Positions 19,546 to 29,888 are shown, counted from the stretch's first letter. The stretch: DNA of 64,000 nt from Cyanobium sp. C1_MAG_00004 (GCA_027486935.1 JAIXOF010000120.1:32001-96000), one strand, 5' to 3'. The notes: generated by a model not told the origin, from the sequence alone. Numbers and translations: made by a program.

Positions 19546-20709
19546 GTGTCTCCGACCCACCCCGCCGTGAGCAGCGAGCCCCCGGGTTTCACCCTGCCGG
19601 TCTGGGCCTGCGCCGCCGCGCGCGCCGCCGTGCAGCAGCTGCATGGCGAGGCGTTTGCGGCTTTTCAGGAGCTGCTGCTGGACCCCGGCGACCTGGCGAC
19701 CACCTCGGTGCCGGTTCAGGTGGCGGCACCCCTGGGCGATGGCTGGGCGCTGGGGGAGGCGCGCTGTGATCCCGGTCCCGGGGTGCTCGATCTGACCCGT
19801 GACCTGATCGTCTGGGCGTTGGTGCGCTGGCTGGAGCCGCTGCCAACCCCGGCTGCCGCCGAGTTGTCCTGGTTGCTGCTCGAGGCGGGTGAGGGTGTGG
19901 GCATCCATGCGGCCAGCGGTGAGCTGTGCCTGTCGGCCTATGCCCGCAGCCTGCTGGCGGCCAACCTGCGCCCGCTGGTGCCGGCGGGGCGCCGGCTTCA
20001 TGTGCGCCTGGTGATTCCGGCGGGTCGGCAGCTGGCGGTGCGCACCAGCAATGCGGCCTTTGGCGTGGTCGATGGCCTGGCGCTGATCGGCACCCAGGCG
20101 ACGGTGCAGCGCAGTGCCGCCCCTGAGCAGCTCGAGGCCGCCCTGGCCCGGCTGAGGACGGTGGCTGCGGCACCGGGGTTCGGTGGTGCCCTGGTGCTGG
20201 TGATCGGTGAGAACGGGCTGGACCTGGCACCCCAGCTGGGATTGCCGCCCGAGCTGCTGGTCAAGGCGGGCAACTGGATCGGACCGTTGCTGGTCGCTGC
20301 CGCCGAGGCGGGGGTGCAGCAGCTGTTGCTGTTTGGCTACCAGGGCAAGTTGATCAAGCTGGCCGGGGGCATCTTTCACACCCACCACCACCTGGCCGAC
20401 GGCCGCGCCGAGATCCTGACCGCCCTGGCCGCCCTGGAGGGGCTGAGCGGCGAGGGCCTGGCCACCCTGCATCGCGCTGCCACCGTCGATCAGGGTCTGG
20501 CCGCCCTGGCCGCTGACCAGCCCCAGCTGGCGGCGCGGCTGCGCCGGCGCCTGGTGCAGGCGATCGAGACCCGCTGCGCTGACTATCTGCAGCGCCATGG
20601 CCACGGTCGCCCTGGGGTGGGTGCGGTGCTGTTTGATCGCCAGCGCCGCATCTGCGCCCAGGGTCCTGCGGGTGCCGCCCTGTTGGCCGGGCTTCAGGGG
20701 GGCTCCTAG
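19546..20709 (+). CDS. cbiD: Cobalt-precorrin-5B (C1)-methyltransferase CbiD
   Basis: SAM-dependent methyltransferase of the anaerobic (early cobalt) corrin ring pathway. It is 387 aa with a GTG start at 19546. Family features are [17 protein letters not shown] near the N-terminus, a mid-protein [32 protein letters not shown], and [28 protein letters not shown] with the typical histidine cluster. With cobH at 62 kb it supports de novo (pseudo)cobalamin synthesis. guaA follows 34 bp later. Confidence 0.93.
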   Translation: MSPTHPAVSSEPPGFTLPVWACAAARAAVQQLHGEAFAAFQELLLDPGDLATTSVPVQVAAPLGDGWALGEARCDPGPGVLDLTRDLIVWALVRWLEPLPTPAAAELSWLLLEAGEGVGIHAASGELCLSAYARSLLAANLRPLVPAGRRLHVRLVIPAGRQLAVRTSNAAFGVVDGLALIGTQATVQRSAAPEQLEAALARLRTVAAAPGFGGALVLVIGENGLDLAPQLGLPPELLVKAGNWIGPLLVAAAEAGVQQLLLFGYQGKLIKLAGGIFHTHHHLADGRAEILTALAALEGLSGEGLATLHRAATVDQGLAALAADQPQLAARLRRRLVQAIETRCADYLQRHGHGRPGVGAVLFDRQRRICAQGPAGAALLAGLQGGS

Positions 20710-20743
20710 GGTTGTCCGAATGCCCGGCAGCGAGCGCAAGTCC

Positions 20744-22336
20744 ATGACCGCCCCGATTGACGCAGCCTCCGGTTCCTCGCGCTACCCGGCGGTGGTGATC
20801 CTGGATTTCGGCTCCCAGTACTCGGAGCTGATCGCCCGTCGGGTGCGCGAGACCGAGGTCTTTTCACTGGTGATGAGCCACACCACCAGCGCCGACGAGC
20901 TGCGTCGCCTGGCCCCGAAGGGGATCATTCTCAGCGGCGGCCCCAGCTCGGTGTACGAACCGGGGGCGCCGCTGTGTGACCCGGGCCTCTGGGAGCTGGG
21001 CATTCCCGTGCTGGGCGTCTGCTACGGCATGCAGCTGATGGTTCAGCAGCTTGGGGGTTCGGTGGTGGCTGCCGGCCGCGCCGAGTACGGCAAGGCGCCG
21101 CTGTTTGTCGACGACCCGACCGATCTGCTCACCAATGTCGAGGACGGCTCGACGATGTGGATGAGCCATGGAGACTCGGTCGAGCGGTTGCCCGATGGGT
21201 TTGTGCGTCTGGCCCACACCGACAACACGCCTGAGGCGGCGGTCGCTGATCACGAACGCCATCTGTATGGCGTGCAGTTTCATCCCGAGGTGGTGCATTC
21301 CACCTTTGGTATGGCCCTGATTCGCAACTTCGTTTACCACATCTGTGGCTGCGAATCCGACTGGACCACGGCGGCGTTCATCGACGAAGCGATCGCCGAT
21401 GTGCGCGCCCAGGTCGGCGACAAGCGTGTTCTGCTGGCGCTTTCGGGCGGAGTTGACTCGTCGACCCTGGCCTTTCTGCTGCACAAGGCCATCGGCGATC
21501 AGTTGACCTGCATGTTCATCGATCAGGGCTTCATGCGCAAAGGCGAGCCTGAGTTTCTGATGGACTTTTTTGATCGCAAGTTCCACATCAATGTTGAGTA
21601 CATCAATGCGCGCGAGCGCTTCATCAGCAAGCTCTCCGGTGTCACCGACCCTGAAGAGAAGCGCAAGCTGATCGGCACCGAGTTCATCCGCGTGTTCGAA
21701 GAGGAGAGCAAGCGCCTCGGGCCCTTCGATTACCTCGCCCAGGGCACCCTCTATCCCGATGTGATCGAGAGTGCCGGCACCAATGTCGACCCCAAGACCG
21801 GCGAGCGGGTCGCGGTCAAGATCAAGAGCCATCACAACGTCGGTGGTCTGCCCAAGGACCTGCAGTTCAAGCTGGTCGAACCCCTGCGCCGCCTGTTCAA
21901 AGATGAGGTGCGCAAGGTGGGCCGCAGCCTCGGTCTGCCCCAGGAGATCGTCGGCCGACACCCGTTCCCCGGACCGGGGCTGGCGATCCGCATCCTGGGC
22001 GAGGTCACCGACGACAAGCTGGACATCCTGCGGGATGCTGATCTGATCGTCCGCGAAGAGATCCGCGATGCGGGCCTCTACAACGAGATCTGGCAGGCCT
22101 TTGCTGTGCTGCTGCCGGTCCGCAGCGTCGGCGTCATGGGTGACAAGCGCACCTATGCGTTCCCGGTGGTGCTGCGCTGCGTCTCCAGTGAGGACGGCAT
22201 GACCGCCGACTGGTCGCGTCTGCCCTACGACCTGCTGGAGACGATCTCCAACCGCATCGTCAATGAGGTCAAGGGGGTCAACCGGGTGGTGCTCGACATC
22301 ACCAGCAAGCCCCCCGGCACGATCGAGTGGGAGTAG
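20744..22336 (+). CDS. guaA: GMP synthase (glutamine-hydrolysing)
   Basis: 530-aa bifunctional enzyme converting XMP to GMP. The class I amidotransferase domain has [18 protein letters not shown], the nucleophile in GVCYGMQLM and the His-x-Glu in [11 protein letters not shown]. The ATP pyrophosphatase domain starts with the PP-loop [10 protein letters not shown], and the C-terminal dimerisation domain contains [13 protein letters not shown] and ends [12 protein letters not shown] 20744 gives the usual length. ATG 20720 is an in-frame alternative. Confidence 0.96.
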   Translation: MTAPIDAASGSSRYPAVVILDFGSQYSELIARRVRETEVFSLVMSHTTSADELRRLAPKGIILSGGPSSVYEPGAPLCDPGLWELGIPVLGVCYGMQLMVQQLGGSVVAAGRAEYGKAPLFVDDPTDLLTNVEDGSTMWMSHGDSVERLPDGFVRLAHTDNTPEAAVADHERHLYGVQFHPEVVHSTFGMALIRNFVYHICGCESDWTTAAFIDEAIADVRAQVGDKRVLLALSGGVDSSTLAFLLHKAIGDQLTCMFIDQGFMRKGEPEFLMDFFDRKFHINVEYINARERFISKLSGVTDPEEKRKLIGTEFIRVFEEESKRLGPFDYLAQGTLYPDVIESAGTNVDPKTGERVAVKIKSHHNVGGLPKDLQFKLVEPLRRLFKDEVRKVGRSLGLPQEIVGRHPFPGPGLAIRILGEVTDDKLDILRDADLIVREEIRDAGLYNEIWQAFAVLLPVRSVGVMGDKRTYAFPVVLRCVSSEDGMTADWSRLPYDLLETISNRIVNEVKGVNRVVLDITSKPPGTIEWE

Positions 22337-22391
22337 GGCCATGGCGGGGGGAGCCGCCGTTGGGTACCCTCGGTTCCCAACCACAGGCACT

Positions 22392-23021
22392 GTGACCGCC
22401 GTCTCTTCTGCGACGACTCCGGATCAGGACCTGCAGCTGCAGCGCCGGCTGCAGCAGGACAGCATTCAGCTGGCCGGCAAGACCATCTACCTCAACCCGT
22501 TTCTTTACTGGCGGCGGTTCGATGCCAACACCGACCGTTGGCTGAGGGAACCGGGTCAGCTGGACGAGGAGCAGATCCATAGCAACCGCAGCCGCTTCTA
22601 TCCCGAGCTGGCCTGGGATCTGCTCGAGGACGAGGAGCGCGCCATCAAGGATGGGGCGGTTGAGATGTTTCTCAAGTCCCTGGAGCTGATCAGCACCTTC
22701 AACCCCGAGCTCACCCCCGGTCAGCTGCTCGAGGTCGAGCGCAAGATGGCCGTCACCAAGAAACGGGCCTTTGAGCGCTGGGTTAGCCGCTCCCTGCGCC
22801 GTCGTGAGCAGCAGCAGGTTCGCGAGCGGCGGCGTTTTGACCGTGAGCGGGTGCTGCGGTCCTGGTTGGAATGGGCGGCCCTCGACGTCACCCGCCAGTC
22901 CTTGCTGCCCCTCGCGGCCCTGCTGGTGCTGGCGGTGGGGGCCGGCTGGTGGTGGGGCGCCCAGCAGAGCTGCCGGCCGATGGTCGTGGCTCCGGGAGTG
23001 GTGCCATCGCAGCAGCGCTGA
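22392..23021 (+). CDS. Conserved hypothetical protein with C-terminal membrane helix
   Basis: 209 aa from GTG 22392. An ATG at 22341 would add 17 unlikely residues. The soluble part contains distinctive conserved-looking stretches (GKTIYLNPFLYWRRFD, DRWLREPGQLDEEQIHSNR, FYPELAWDLLEDEERAIKDG) and a very basic segment RSLRRREQQQVRERRRFDRE. One transmembrane helix (LLPLAALLVLAVGAGWWWG) lies near the C-terminus. Probably a tail-anchored cytosolic protein specific to picocyanobacteria. No function recognised. 48 bp ahead of the next gene. Confidence 0.75.
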   Translation: MTAVSSATTPDQDLQLQRRLQQDSIQLAGKTIYLNPFLYWRRFDANTDRWLREPGQLDEEQIHSNRSRFYPELAWDLLEDEERAIKDGAVEMFLKSLELISTFNPELTPGQLLEVERKMAVTKKRAFERWVSRSLRRREQQQVRERRRFDRERVLRSWLEWAALDVTRQSLLPLAALLVLAVGAGWWWGAQQSCRPMVVAPGVVPSQQR

Positions 23022-23068
23022 GGCCACCCCGGGCGTCAGACTGAAGCCCCTGGTGTGCAGGCAAGCCC

Positions 23069-23464
23069 ATGGCAGCCGATCCCCTCGACAAGCTGCGGCT
23101 TCGGCTGATGCAGGATCTGCTGCCCGTCGGGGTTGCCGTGGTGGAGCGGGCCCGTAAAGGCGGGCTCAAGGATGTGGTGGCCGGCTTTTCAGCTGCCGAG
23201 GTGGGAACGGATCCCTTGAGCAGGCTGCGCCAGGAAGGGGAACCCCTGGCCAGTCAGCTGCGGGACGGGTTGGACCGGGTCTCGCCGGGCCTGGGCAATC
23301 CGGTGATGAAGGTCGATGTGCGGGTGGAGCAGACGCCCCCTGAAGCCGCACCCCATGAGCCCCCCCTGCAGGCCCTGCCTGACGAAGCTGCGCTGCAAGC
23401 GCGCCTGCAGGCGATGGAGCAGCGTCTGGGGCAGCTCGAAGCGCGGCTCGAGCGACCGGCCTGA
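23069..23464 (+). CDS. Conserved hypothetical protein
   Basis: 131 aa. The N-terminal half is helical (LDKLRLRLMQDLLPVGVAVVERARKGG), the middle proline-rich, and the C-terminus a short coiled coil (LQARLQAMEQRLGQLEARLE). No known domain. It ends 2 bp before the mrdA GTG, so the two genes are probably co-transcribed and translationally linked. A role around cell-wall elongation is possible from context only. Confidence 0.72.
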   Translation: MAADPLDKLRLRLMQDLLPVGVAVVERARKGGLKDVVAGFSAAEVGTDPLSRLRQEGEPLASQLRDGLDRVSPGLGNPVMKVDVRVEQTPPEAAPHEPPLQALPDEAALQARLQAMEQRLGQLEARLERPA

Positions 23465-23466
23465 CG

Positions 23467-25212
23467 GTGTTCGGGTCCCCATCCCAGCAGCGGCGCACCG
23501 GCCAGTCCCGTCAGTCCCTGGGGCTGCTGCTGGTGGTGCTGGTGTGTGCCGGCACGATGCTGGCGCGGCTGGTGGTGCTGCAGATCGTCCAGGGGGCCCA
23601 TTACCGCACCCTCGCCGACGAAAACCGCATTCGCCTGATGGCGCGCAATCCCATGCGCGGCCGTCTGCTCGATCGCAATGGTCAGGTGCTGGCGACCAAC
23701 CGGTTGACCTACAGCCTGTATGTCCAGCCCCGCGAGGTCACGGCAGCCCGTTGGCCGGTCCTGCGGGATCGCCTCAGCACCCTGCTGGCGATTCCTGCTG
23801 ACCAGCTCGAGCGCCGCCGCAGCGAGGGGGCGAACCCGGAGGGATTTCGCATCCTGCTGGCTCCGGGCCTGAAGCCCGAGCAGGTGCTGCGCTTCAGGGA
23901 GCAGGCCGACGCCCTGCCCGGGGCCGAGGTCGACAGTGATGTGCTGCGCAGCTATCCCCACGGCAGCCTGGGGGCCCACGTGCTGGGTTACACCAGCGGC
24001 ATCACCGAACAGGAATACGAGGACCTCAAGGCCAAGGGCTATCGCATTCGCGACCGGGTCGGGCGCAGCGGCCTGGAGAAGGTCTATGAATCCAGGCTGC
24101 GCGGCGAATGGGGCGGACAGCAGGTCGAGGTCAACGCCGCCGGTCAGGTGCAGCGCATCCTTGGCGACAAGCCTGCCAAGGCGGGCGGTGACCTGCGGCT
24201 GACCCTCGATCTGCAGCTGCAGCGGGCGGCAGAACAGGCCCTCAACGGCGTGCGCAAGGGGGCGATCGTGGCGATGGATCCCCAGACCGGCGCGATCCGG
24301 GCCATGGCCAGCCGTCCCACCTTTGATCCCAACCTGTTTTCGGACGGGCCGACGGTGCGCCAATGGGCCGATCTGAACCGTCCCGATGCACCGCTGCTGA
24401 ACCGGGCCTTTCGCGGCTTCCCACCGGCCAGCACGTTCAAGATCGTCACCACCATCGCCGCCCTGGAATCGGGCCTCTACCGCCCCGCTTCCAAGGTGCT
24501 GACCACCAGTTCGTTCTGTTACGCAGGCCTCTGTTACGGCGATCACGGTGCCCACGGCATGATCGGCTTTCCGCTGGCCCTGGCGGTCAGCAGCAACACC
24601 TTCTATTACCGGATCGGTCTGCGCATGGGACCGGATCCGCTGTTTCGGGCGGCCCGGCGGCTGGGTTACGGCTCCCCCACCGGCATCGAGCTGGCCGAAG
24701 AGGAGAGCGACGGTCTGCTGGGCGACCCGGCCTGGAAAAAGGCCGTGCTGGGCGAGCCCTGGACGCCGGTCGATTCGATCACCTCGGCGATCGGACAGGG
24801 CGCCCTGCAGGTCACACCGATCCAGATGGCGCGGTTGTACGCGGCGGTGGCCAATGGCGGTTGGCTGGTCACCCCCCACCTGGTCGAGCGACCTACCCAA
24901 CGGCAGAGGATCGGCCTCAAGGCCGCCACCCTGGCCGTGGTGCGCCAAGGCCTGCGGATGGTCGTTACTGAGGGCACGGCCCGTCTGCTGAACGATCCCC
25001 AGCTGCCGCCGGTGGCCGGCAAGACCGGCACCGCCGAGGATCCGCCACGGCCCGACCATGCCTGGTTCGGTGGCTATGCCCCAGCCGACAGACCCACCCT
25101 GGTGATCGTCGCCTTCGGCGAAAATTCAGGGGGCTATGGCGGAACCGTGGCCGCGCCGATGGTCAAGGCGCTGATGACCACCTGGTTCAGGCTGAACAGG
25201 CCAGCGGGTTGA
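23467..25212 (+). CDS. mrdA: Penicillin-binding protein 2 (MrdA), transpeptidase
   Basis: 581-aa class B PBP that crosslinks peptidoglycan during elongation. GTG start. An N-terminal membrane anchor (about residues 18-40) is followed by the PBP dimerisation domain with RGRLLDRNGQVLATN and a linker containing GRSGLEKVYE. The transpeptidase domain has the active-site tetrad STFK (residues 322-325), SSN (375-377) and KTG (519-521). Slightly shorter than enterobacterial PBP2. The last 26 bp overlap the convergent sqdX gene. Confidence 0.93.
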   Translation: MFGSPSQQRRTGQSRQSLGLLLVVLVCAGTMLARLVVLQIVQGAHYRTLADENRIRLMARNPMRGRLLDRNGQVLATNRLTYSLYVQPREVTAARWPVLRDRLSTLLAIPADQLERRRSEGANPEGFRILLAPGLKPEQVLRFREQADALPGAEVDSDVLRSYPHGSLGAHVLGYTSGITEQEYEDLKAKGYRIRDRVGRSGLEKVYESRLRGEWGGQQVEVNAAGQVQRILGDKPAKAGGDLRLTLDLQLQRAAEQALNGVRKGAIVAMDPQTGAIRAMASRPTFDPNLFSDGPTVRQWADLNRPDAPLLNRAFRGFPPASTFKIVTTIAALESGLYRPASKVLTTSSFCYAGLCYGDHGAHGMIGFPLALAVSSNTFYYRIGLRMGPDPLFRAARRLGYGSPTGIELAEEESDGLLGDPAWKKAVLGEPWTPVDSITSAIGQGALQVTPIQMARLYAAVANGGWLVTPHLVERPTQRQRIGLKAATLAVVRQGLRMVVTEGTARLLNDPQLPPVAGKTGTAEDPPRPDHAWFGGYAPADRPTLVIVAFGENSGGYGGTVAAPMVKALMTTWFRLNRPAG

Positions 25213-26329
25213 GCACCTGCCGGTAGTACCCGCGCAGTTGTTCGGTCGCCCCACTCCAGCCCCAGCGCTCGGCCTCCTGCCGGGCAGCGCCACGCAGTTC
25301 CTGCAGGCGGGTGCGGTCATCCAGCAGGCGCCGGGTGGCGGCCGTGAGGCTGCCCGCCCCACCGTCGGCCCCATCGGGTTCGTAGAGGCAGCCGTTGATG
25401 CCGTCGCTGACGATGTCGGGGATGCCGCCGCGGTTGGCCGCCACCACGGGACAGCCGGCCGCCATCGCCTCCAGCAGCACCAGGCCCAGGGTCTCGGTGC
25501 TGCTGGGAAACAGAAAGGCATCGCCGCTGGCGTAGGCGGCTGCCAGATCCTCACCGGCCAGATAGCCCACAAAGTGGGTGGCGCTGCCGGCGAACAGCGT
25601 CTCGAGCTGCTGGCGGTAGGGGCCATCGCCCACCAGGGCCAGGCGGGCGTCGGGCATGGCGTCGAGCACCGGGCGGATGCGCTCGATCTGTTTCTCGGCC
25701 GAGAGCCGGCCGATGTACAGCAGCAGCTGGCCGGTGTCGCTGCGGCCGTTCAGCAGGCGCTCGCGCATGGCCTGGCTGCGCAGCTCGGGCCTGAACAGCT
25801 CGGTGTCGACCCCCCGTTGCCACAGGGCCGTGTGCTGAATGCCCTTGTCGCTCAGTTCCTGCACCATCGCGTTGGAGGTGCACAGGTTGAGTGAGGCCTG
25901 GTTGTGGGCCGCCTTGAGCAGTTCCCACAGCAGGGGCTCGAGCATGCCCATGCCGTAGTGCTCCAGGTATTTGGGCAGGTGGGTGTGATAGCTGGCCACC
26001 AGGGGATAGCCCTTGGTCCTGGCCAGCCAGATGCCCCCCAGGCCCAGCACCGCCGGGTTGACCACATGGACCAGGTCGGGTCCGAATTGTTCGAGGGCTT
26101 CGGCCACGGCCGGCCGTGGCAGGGCCAGCTTCAGTTCCGGGTAGAGCGGCAACGGCATCGCCGGCACCCCCACCACCCGGGCTCCGCAGTAGTCGGGCGG
26201 GGCACCTTCGGGGCAGAAGATGAGCACCTCATCGCCGGCGGCGACGAGGTGCTGCACCGTTTTGGTGAGTCGCGTCACGATCCCGTCCACCTTGGGCAGG
26301 AAGGTTTCGGTGAACAGGGCGATCTTCAA
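25187..26329 (-). CDS. sqdX: Sulfoquinovosyltransferase SqdX (GT4)
   Basis: 380-aa glycosyltransferase that moves sulfoquinovose from UDP-sulfoquinovose to diacylglycerol, giving the thylakoid lipid SQDG. The GT-B fold shows MKIALFTETFLPKVDGI and DLVHVVNPAVLGLGG in the acceptor half. The donor half has LLYIGRLSAEKQIERI and FPSSTETLGLVLLEAMA with the GT4 E-x7-E motif. It follows sqdB by 32 bp on the same strand, the usual SQDG gene pair. Confidence 0.94.
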   Translation of the reverse strand: MKIALFTETFLPKVDGIVTRLTKTVQHLVAAGDEVLIFCPEGAPPDYCGARVVGVPAMPLPLYPELKLALPRPAVAEALEQFGPDLVHVVNPAVLGLGGIWLARTKGYPLVASYHTHLPKYLEHYGMGMLEPLLWELLKAAHNQASLNLCTSNAMVQELSDKGIQHTALWQRGVDTELFRPELRSQAMRERLLNGRSDTGQLLLYIGRLSAEKQIERIRPVLDAMPDARLALVGDGPYRQQLETLFAGSATHFVGYLAGEDLAAAYASGDAFLFPSSTETLGLVLLEAMAAGCPVVAANRGGIPDIVSDGINGCLYEPDGADGGAGSLTAATRRLLDDRTRLQELRGAARQEAERWGWSGATEQLRGYYRQVLNPLACSA

Positions 26330-26361
26330 GGCAGGGGCCGCAGGGCGGGGCAGGAGCTGAC

Positions 26362-27555
26362 TCAGGCGGTCTGGATGGCCTGGGCCTGGGCCTGGGTCCA
26401 GGCCGACACGCAGGGGATTCGGCTGCGGTCGCAGCGGTCGGCCCAGCGGCGCGCCACGTCGACGACTTCGGCCAGCAGGCCGTCATCGAGGGTGGTGGGC
26501 TTGAGTCCCAGTTCGATGAAGCAGCGGTTGTCGACGATCAGGTCGTTTTCGACGGCTTCGTTGCGGGGGTTGGGCAGGTGGTTGATCTGCGCACCCGTGA
26601 GGCCAGCGACCTTCTTGGCCAGCTCGCCCACCTGATGGCTCTCGGTCATCTGGTTGAAGATCTTGACCCGCTCACCCCGGGTGGGCGGATTTTCGAGCGC
26701 CAGCTGCACGCATTTGACCGAATCGCGGATGTGGATGAAGGCGCGGGTCTGGCCGCCGGTGCCGTGCACCGTCAGCGGGTAGCCGATCGCCGCCTGCATC
26801 AGAAAACGGTTCAGCACGGTGCCGTAGTCACCGTCGTAGTCAAAGCGGTTGGTCAGCCTGGGGTCCCGATCGGTCGCCTCGGTGTTGGTGCCCCAGACGA
26901 TGCCCTGGTGCAGGTCGGTGATGCGGACCTGGTCGTTCTTGTTGTAGTAGAGGAAGAGCAGCTGATCGAGCGTCTTCGTCATGTGATAGACGCTGCCCGG
27001 GCTGGCCGGGTGCAGGATCTCCTCTTCGAAGCGGGTGCCGTCGGGCTGGGGCACCTCCACCTTGAGGTAGCCCTCGGGGATGGTCGCCCCCCGATGGGAG
27101 CCATAGCCGTAGACGCCCATGGTGCCCAGGTGCACCACATGGATGTCCAGGCCGCTTTCCACGATGGCGGCCAGCAGGTTGTGGGTGCCGTTGACGTTGT
27201 TGTCGACGGTGTAGCGCTTGGTGGCGCTGCTCTTCATCGAGTAAGGGGCGGCCCGCTGTTCGGCGAAGTGCACCACCGCATCGGGCCGTTCGGCCAGCAG
27301 CAGATCAAGCAGGCGCTGGTACTCATGGGCGATGTCCATGAGCTCGAAGCGCATGGGCTTCGCGCCGGTCTGCTCCCAGGCCCGCAGACGGTCCGGCATG
27401 GTGGCGATCGGGGTCAGCGATTCGACCGCCAGATCGATGTCGATCTTGCGGCGGCTGAGGTTGTCCACGATCAGAACGTCATGGCCCTCATCCGCCAGGT
27501 TCACGGCACACGGCCACCCGCAGAAGCCGTCTCCGCCGAGAACGAAAACCTTCAC
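26362..27555 (-). CDS. sqdB: UDP-sulfoquinovose synthase SqdB
   Basis: Extended SDR enzyme that makes UDP-sulfoquinovose from UDP-glucose and sulfite. The GTG at 27555 gives VKVFVLGGDGFCGWPCAVNL, the family start, for 397 aa. ATG 27576 would add seven residues. Characteristic segments are FAEQRAAPYSMKS, LGTMGVYGYG, the catalytic YHMTK, and VWGTNTEATDRDPRLTNRFDYD-type sequence typical of SqdB. First gene of the sqdB-sqdX operon. Confidence 0.95.
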   Translation of the reverse strand: MKVFVLGGDGFCGWPCAVNLADEGHDVLIVDNLSRRKIDIDLAVESLTPIATMPDRLRAWEQTGAKPMRFELMDIAHEYQRLLDLLLAERPDAVVHFAEQRAAPYSMKSSATKRYTVDNNVNGTHNLLAAIVESGLDIHVVHLGTMGVYGYGSHRGATIPEGYLKVEVPQPDGTRFEEEILHPASPGSVYHMTKTLDQLLFLYYNKNDQVRITDLHQGIVWGTNTEATDRDPRLTNRFDYDGDYGTVLNRFLMQAAIGYPLTVHGTGGQTRAFIHIRDSVKCVQLALENPPTRGERVKIFNQMTESHQVGELAKKVAGLTGAQINHLPNPRNEAVENDLIVDNRCFIELGLKPTTLDDGLLAEVVDVARRWADRCDRSRIPCVSAWTQAQAQAIQTA

Positions 27556-27589
27556 CGCTGAACTCCTGCAATGCAAGCGATCTGAACGG

Positions 27590-27597
27590 GCGATCGC
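27590..27597. repeat. HIP1 octamer GCGATCGC
   Basis: Copy of the highly iterated palindrome of cyanobacteria, here upstream of sqdB in an intergenic stretch. Further copies are visible inside genes, for example near 19033, 21388, 35263, 40964 and 61402. Confidence 0.8.
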
Positions 27598-27624
27598 TCC
27601 GTCGCGTCAAGCTACTACAGGGAT

Positions 27625-27792
27625 TCAGCTGATCCCCACCGCCACCGCCACCATCAGCAGCACCAGCAGCCCGCCACCGATCAACAGCAGCCTGCTGGAG
27701 CCTGCGCCGCCTTCGCCTGCCTCCATCACCTGCATGCGGGGCTCTTTGGCGAACGCGTTCAACCTGCCGCCGTCTTCCTGGGTGACCTGCAT
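27625..27792 (-). CDS. psb34: Photosystem II assembly protein Psb34 (Ssl1498 family)
   Basis: 55-aa single-span thylakoid protein. The frame is open to 27843, but ATG 27792 gives the family-like N-terminus with GGRLNAFAKEPRMQV, which resembles the HliP-like stromal segment of Ssl1498 (Psb34). It is followed by a Gly-rich turn and one C-terminal transmembrane helix (LLLIGGGLLVLLMVAVAVG). Psb34 binds the CP47 assembly module during photosystem II maturation. The assignment rests on the short motif and topology. Confidence 0.8.
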   Translation of the reverse strand: MQVTQEDGGRLNAFAKEPRMQVMEAGEGGAGSSRLLLIGGGLLVLLMVAVAVGIS

Positions 27793-27885
27793 CGATCTGA
27801 GCTCGGATCGCTTGACGGTAAGGAGATCGGCCTCAACTGACACAACGCCTTGCCGAAGCGTTACGCGTGGCTGTCCCGCCGGTGT

Positions 27886-28704
27886 TCAGCTGCCCACCCG
27901 GCCCGAAGTCGGCGAGCTGGGGCTGGCTTCTGGACGCAGCGGCAGCCGGCCGGCCCTGAAGGCGCTGCGGCCCGCCTGGCAGGCCTGGGCCATGGCCGAC
28001 GCCATCAGCGCCGGGTCACCGGCCAGGGCGATGGCGCTGTTGATCAGCAGGGCATCGGCCCCCATCTCCATCGCCTGAGCCGCCTCGCTGGGCACACCGA
28101 TGCCGGCATCCACCACCACCGGAATGCCTGATGTTTCGATGATCAAGGCAATGTTGGCGGCATTGCGAATGCCCTGGCCCGAGCCGATCGGCGACCCCAG
28201 GGGCATCACCGTGGCGCAGCCCGCCTCCTCCAGGCGCTTGGCCAGCAGTGGATCGGCATTGATGTAAGGCAGCACGGTGAACCCTTCTTTGACCAGGGTT
28301 TCGGCCGCTTCCAGGGTGCCGATCGGGTCCGGCAGCAGATGTCTGCTGTCGGGGATCACTTCCAGCTTGACGAAGGTGTTGTCTTCCTGACCGGCCAGTT
28401 TCGCCAGCTCGCGCCCGAGCCGGGCCACCCGGATCGCTTCGTCGGCCGTGGCGCAGCCGGCGGTGTTGGGCAGCATCCAGATGCGCGACCAGTCGATCGC
28501 CTCCATCAGGCCCTGATGGCCGGCCGCCTGGCTCTGCACGCGCCGCACCGCCACCGTCACGATCTCGCAGCCACTGGCCTCGAGGCTGGCCTGCATGGTC
28601 GCCAGGTCGGGATATTTGCCGGTGCCGGTCATGAGCCGACTGCTGAAGCGGCGGCCTCCGATCACCAGAGGGTCCGCGTTGGCGGCGGCTGCGGTCGGGG
28701 TCAC
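27886..28704 (-). CDS. thiG: Thiazole synthase ThiG
   Basis: 272-aa TIM-barrel enzyme that condenses deoxyxylulose phosphate, dehydroglycine and ThiS thiocarboxylate into the thiazole of thiamine. GTG start at 28704. Motifs are [44 protein letters not shown], the phosphate-binding [14 protein letters not shown], and [14 protein letters not shown]. The last about 25 residues (Pro/Ser-rich) are a variable tail. Divergent from the exported protein at 28791. Confidence 0.95.
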   Translation of the reverse strand: MTPTAAAANADPLVIGGRRFSSRLMTGTGKYPDLATMQASLEASGCEIVTVAVRRVQSQAAGHQGLMEAIDWSRIWMLPNTAGCATADEAIRVARLGRELAKLAGQEDNTFVKLEVIPDSRHLLPDPIGTLEAAETLVKEGFTVLPYINADPLLAKRLEEAGCATVMPLGSPIGSGQGIRNAANIALIIETSGIPVVVDAGIGVPSEAAQAMEMGADALLINSAIALAGDPALMASAMAQACQAGRSAFRAGRLPLRPEASPSSPTSGRVGS

Positions 28705-28790
28705 GGCTGGCAGAGAGTTGCTTCTGCGACCGTATCGCGACAGGCTGCCTGTCTTTAGTCTCTGTGCAGCACCCGGACCTGCCGCCCGCC

Positions 28791-29339
28791 ATGACCCTGC
28801 GATCCCTGCTGGCTCCCCTTGCTGTGGTGACGGCGGCCCTGCCCCTGATGGCCGCCGCCGCTCCCCAGCCGGCCTTTGTACCCTTCAACCCCAACAGCCC
28901 GGCGGTGCGCAACGAGCTCAAGGCGGTGCAGACCGACACCGTCGATCAGTTCGACCCGGTGGCACGGGCCAAGACCCTGGCTTCGGAGATGCCGCGCCGT
29001 TGGAGCGGCACCTATGTCGGCTACGCAGGTGGCACGCCCCAGACGGTGGTGCTGAATCTTTCCGGGCTCGACCCCGTCGGCCAGATGGTCGTGCTCAGGG
29101 GCACGATGACAATCGGCAGTCTGAGTACGCCGGTCCAGGGCAACCTCAATGCCAAATCGGACCAGCTGGACCTGCTGGTACTGTCCGATACCAGCAGCAT
29201 TGGCCTGGAACCTGGTGGGGCCTTCCAGGGTCTGCAGACGTTTCAGCTGAGCGCCTGGGAAGCCCCCCGTCTGACGAATCCCGGCGGCAAGCTCCTGCTG
29301 GAACCCAGCACTGGAACTCAAACCACCAGGAAGCGTTGA
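28791..29339 (+). CDS. Exported hypothetical protein
   Basis: 182 aa from ATG 28791, with a signal peptide ([20 protein letters not shown], cleavage after Ala near residue 24). The mature domain is beta-rich, for example [24 protein letters not shown] and [19 protein letters not shown], suggesting a small sandwich or lipocalin-like fold. Probably periplasmic or lumenal. Not assigned to a family. Convergent with the ycf37-like gene, 18 bp away. Confidence 0.7.
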   Translation: MTLRSLLAPLAVVTAALPLMAAAAPQPAFVPFNPNSPAVRNELKAVQTDTVDQFDPVARAKTLASEMPRRWSGTYVGYAGGTPQTVVLNLSGLDPVGQMVVLRGTMTIGSLSTPVQGNLNAKSDQLDLLVLSDTSSIGLEPGGAFQGLQTFQLSAWEAPRLTNPGGKLLLEPSTGTQTTRKR

Positions 29340-29357
29340 GGCTCCAGCCCAGATGCT

Positions 29358-29888
29358 TCAGGCGGCTGAGCGTCGTCCCAGCAGGTTCAGGCGCTTACTC
29401 GCCGTTTTGTTGTCGGGGTCGAGGCTGAGGGTCTTCTCGTAAACCTCGCGGGCCTCGTCGGTCTTGAGCTGCTTTTCAAGCGCGAATGCCAGGTTGTTCA
29501 GCGCAACCGGGTAGTCGGGCTTCGACTGCAGGGCCTTGCGGTAATGGGGGATCGCCGCCTTGAACTTGTTCTGGGCGGCGAGAGCGAAACCGAGGGCGTT
29601 TTCAATCAGGGCCTGGGCTTCGGCCGGCTCGCCCTCAGCCTGGGCACGCTTGAGGGCCTGGCGCAGGCTGTCAGCAGCCTGTCCATACAGACGCTTGCGC
29701 AGCTGGGCCGAGCCCAGCTCGTAGAGCCCAGACGCGGTTGCTCCCTTGGCCGTGTCCTGCTGCTCGAGTTTGGCCAGGGTGACCTCGTCGCGGCGTACCC
29801 GCCACACCTGGCGGGCGACAGCCACAGCGGCGACCCCCAAAATCGCGACCAGACCGATCAGATAGGCCTGGGGCAGCAGGGCGTCCAT
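29358..29888 (-). CDS. TPR protein, Ycf37-like (photosystem I assembly related)
   Basis: 176 aa from ATG 29888. An N-terminal transmembrane helix (AYLIGLVAILGVAAVAVA) is followed by about three TPR units: ASGLYELGSAQLRKRLYGQA, then IENALGFALAAQNKFKAAI, then ALNNLAFALEKQLKTDEA. Topology and repeats match cyanobacterial Ycf37, a membrane-anchored TPR protein that supports photosystem I assembly. The same plus-repeat layout is not unique, so the role is probable. It lies 31 bp after rplT. Confidence 0.8.
   Translation of the reverse strand: MDALLPQAYLIGLVAILGVAAVAVARQVWRVRRDEVTLAKLEQQDTAKGATASGLYELGSAQLRKRLYGQAADSLRQALKRAQAEGEPAEAQALIENALGFALAAQNKFKAAIPHYRKALQSKPDYPVALNNLAFALEKQLKTDEAREVYEKTLSLDPDNKTASKRLNLLGRRSAA

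Noticed and set aside
23254-25059. 601-codon open frame antisense to mrdA, and similar long antisense frames (for example opposite clpX at 35426-36793 and opposite guaA at 20864-22390)
   Set aside because: High GC at third positions leaves antisense frames open. The plus-strand products are unmistakable, and these translations are low-complexity with no recognisable domain.
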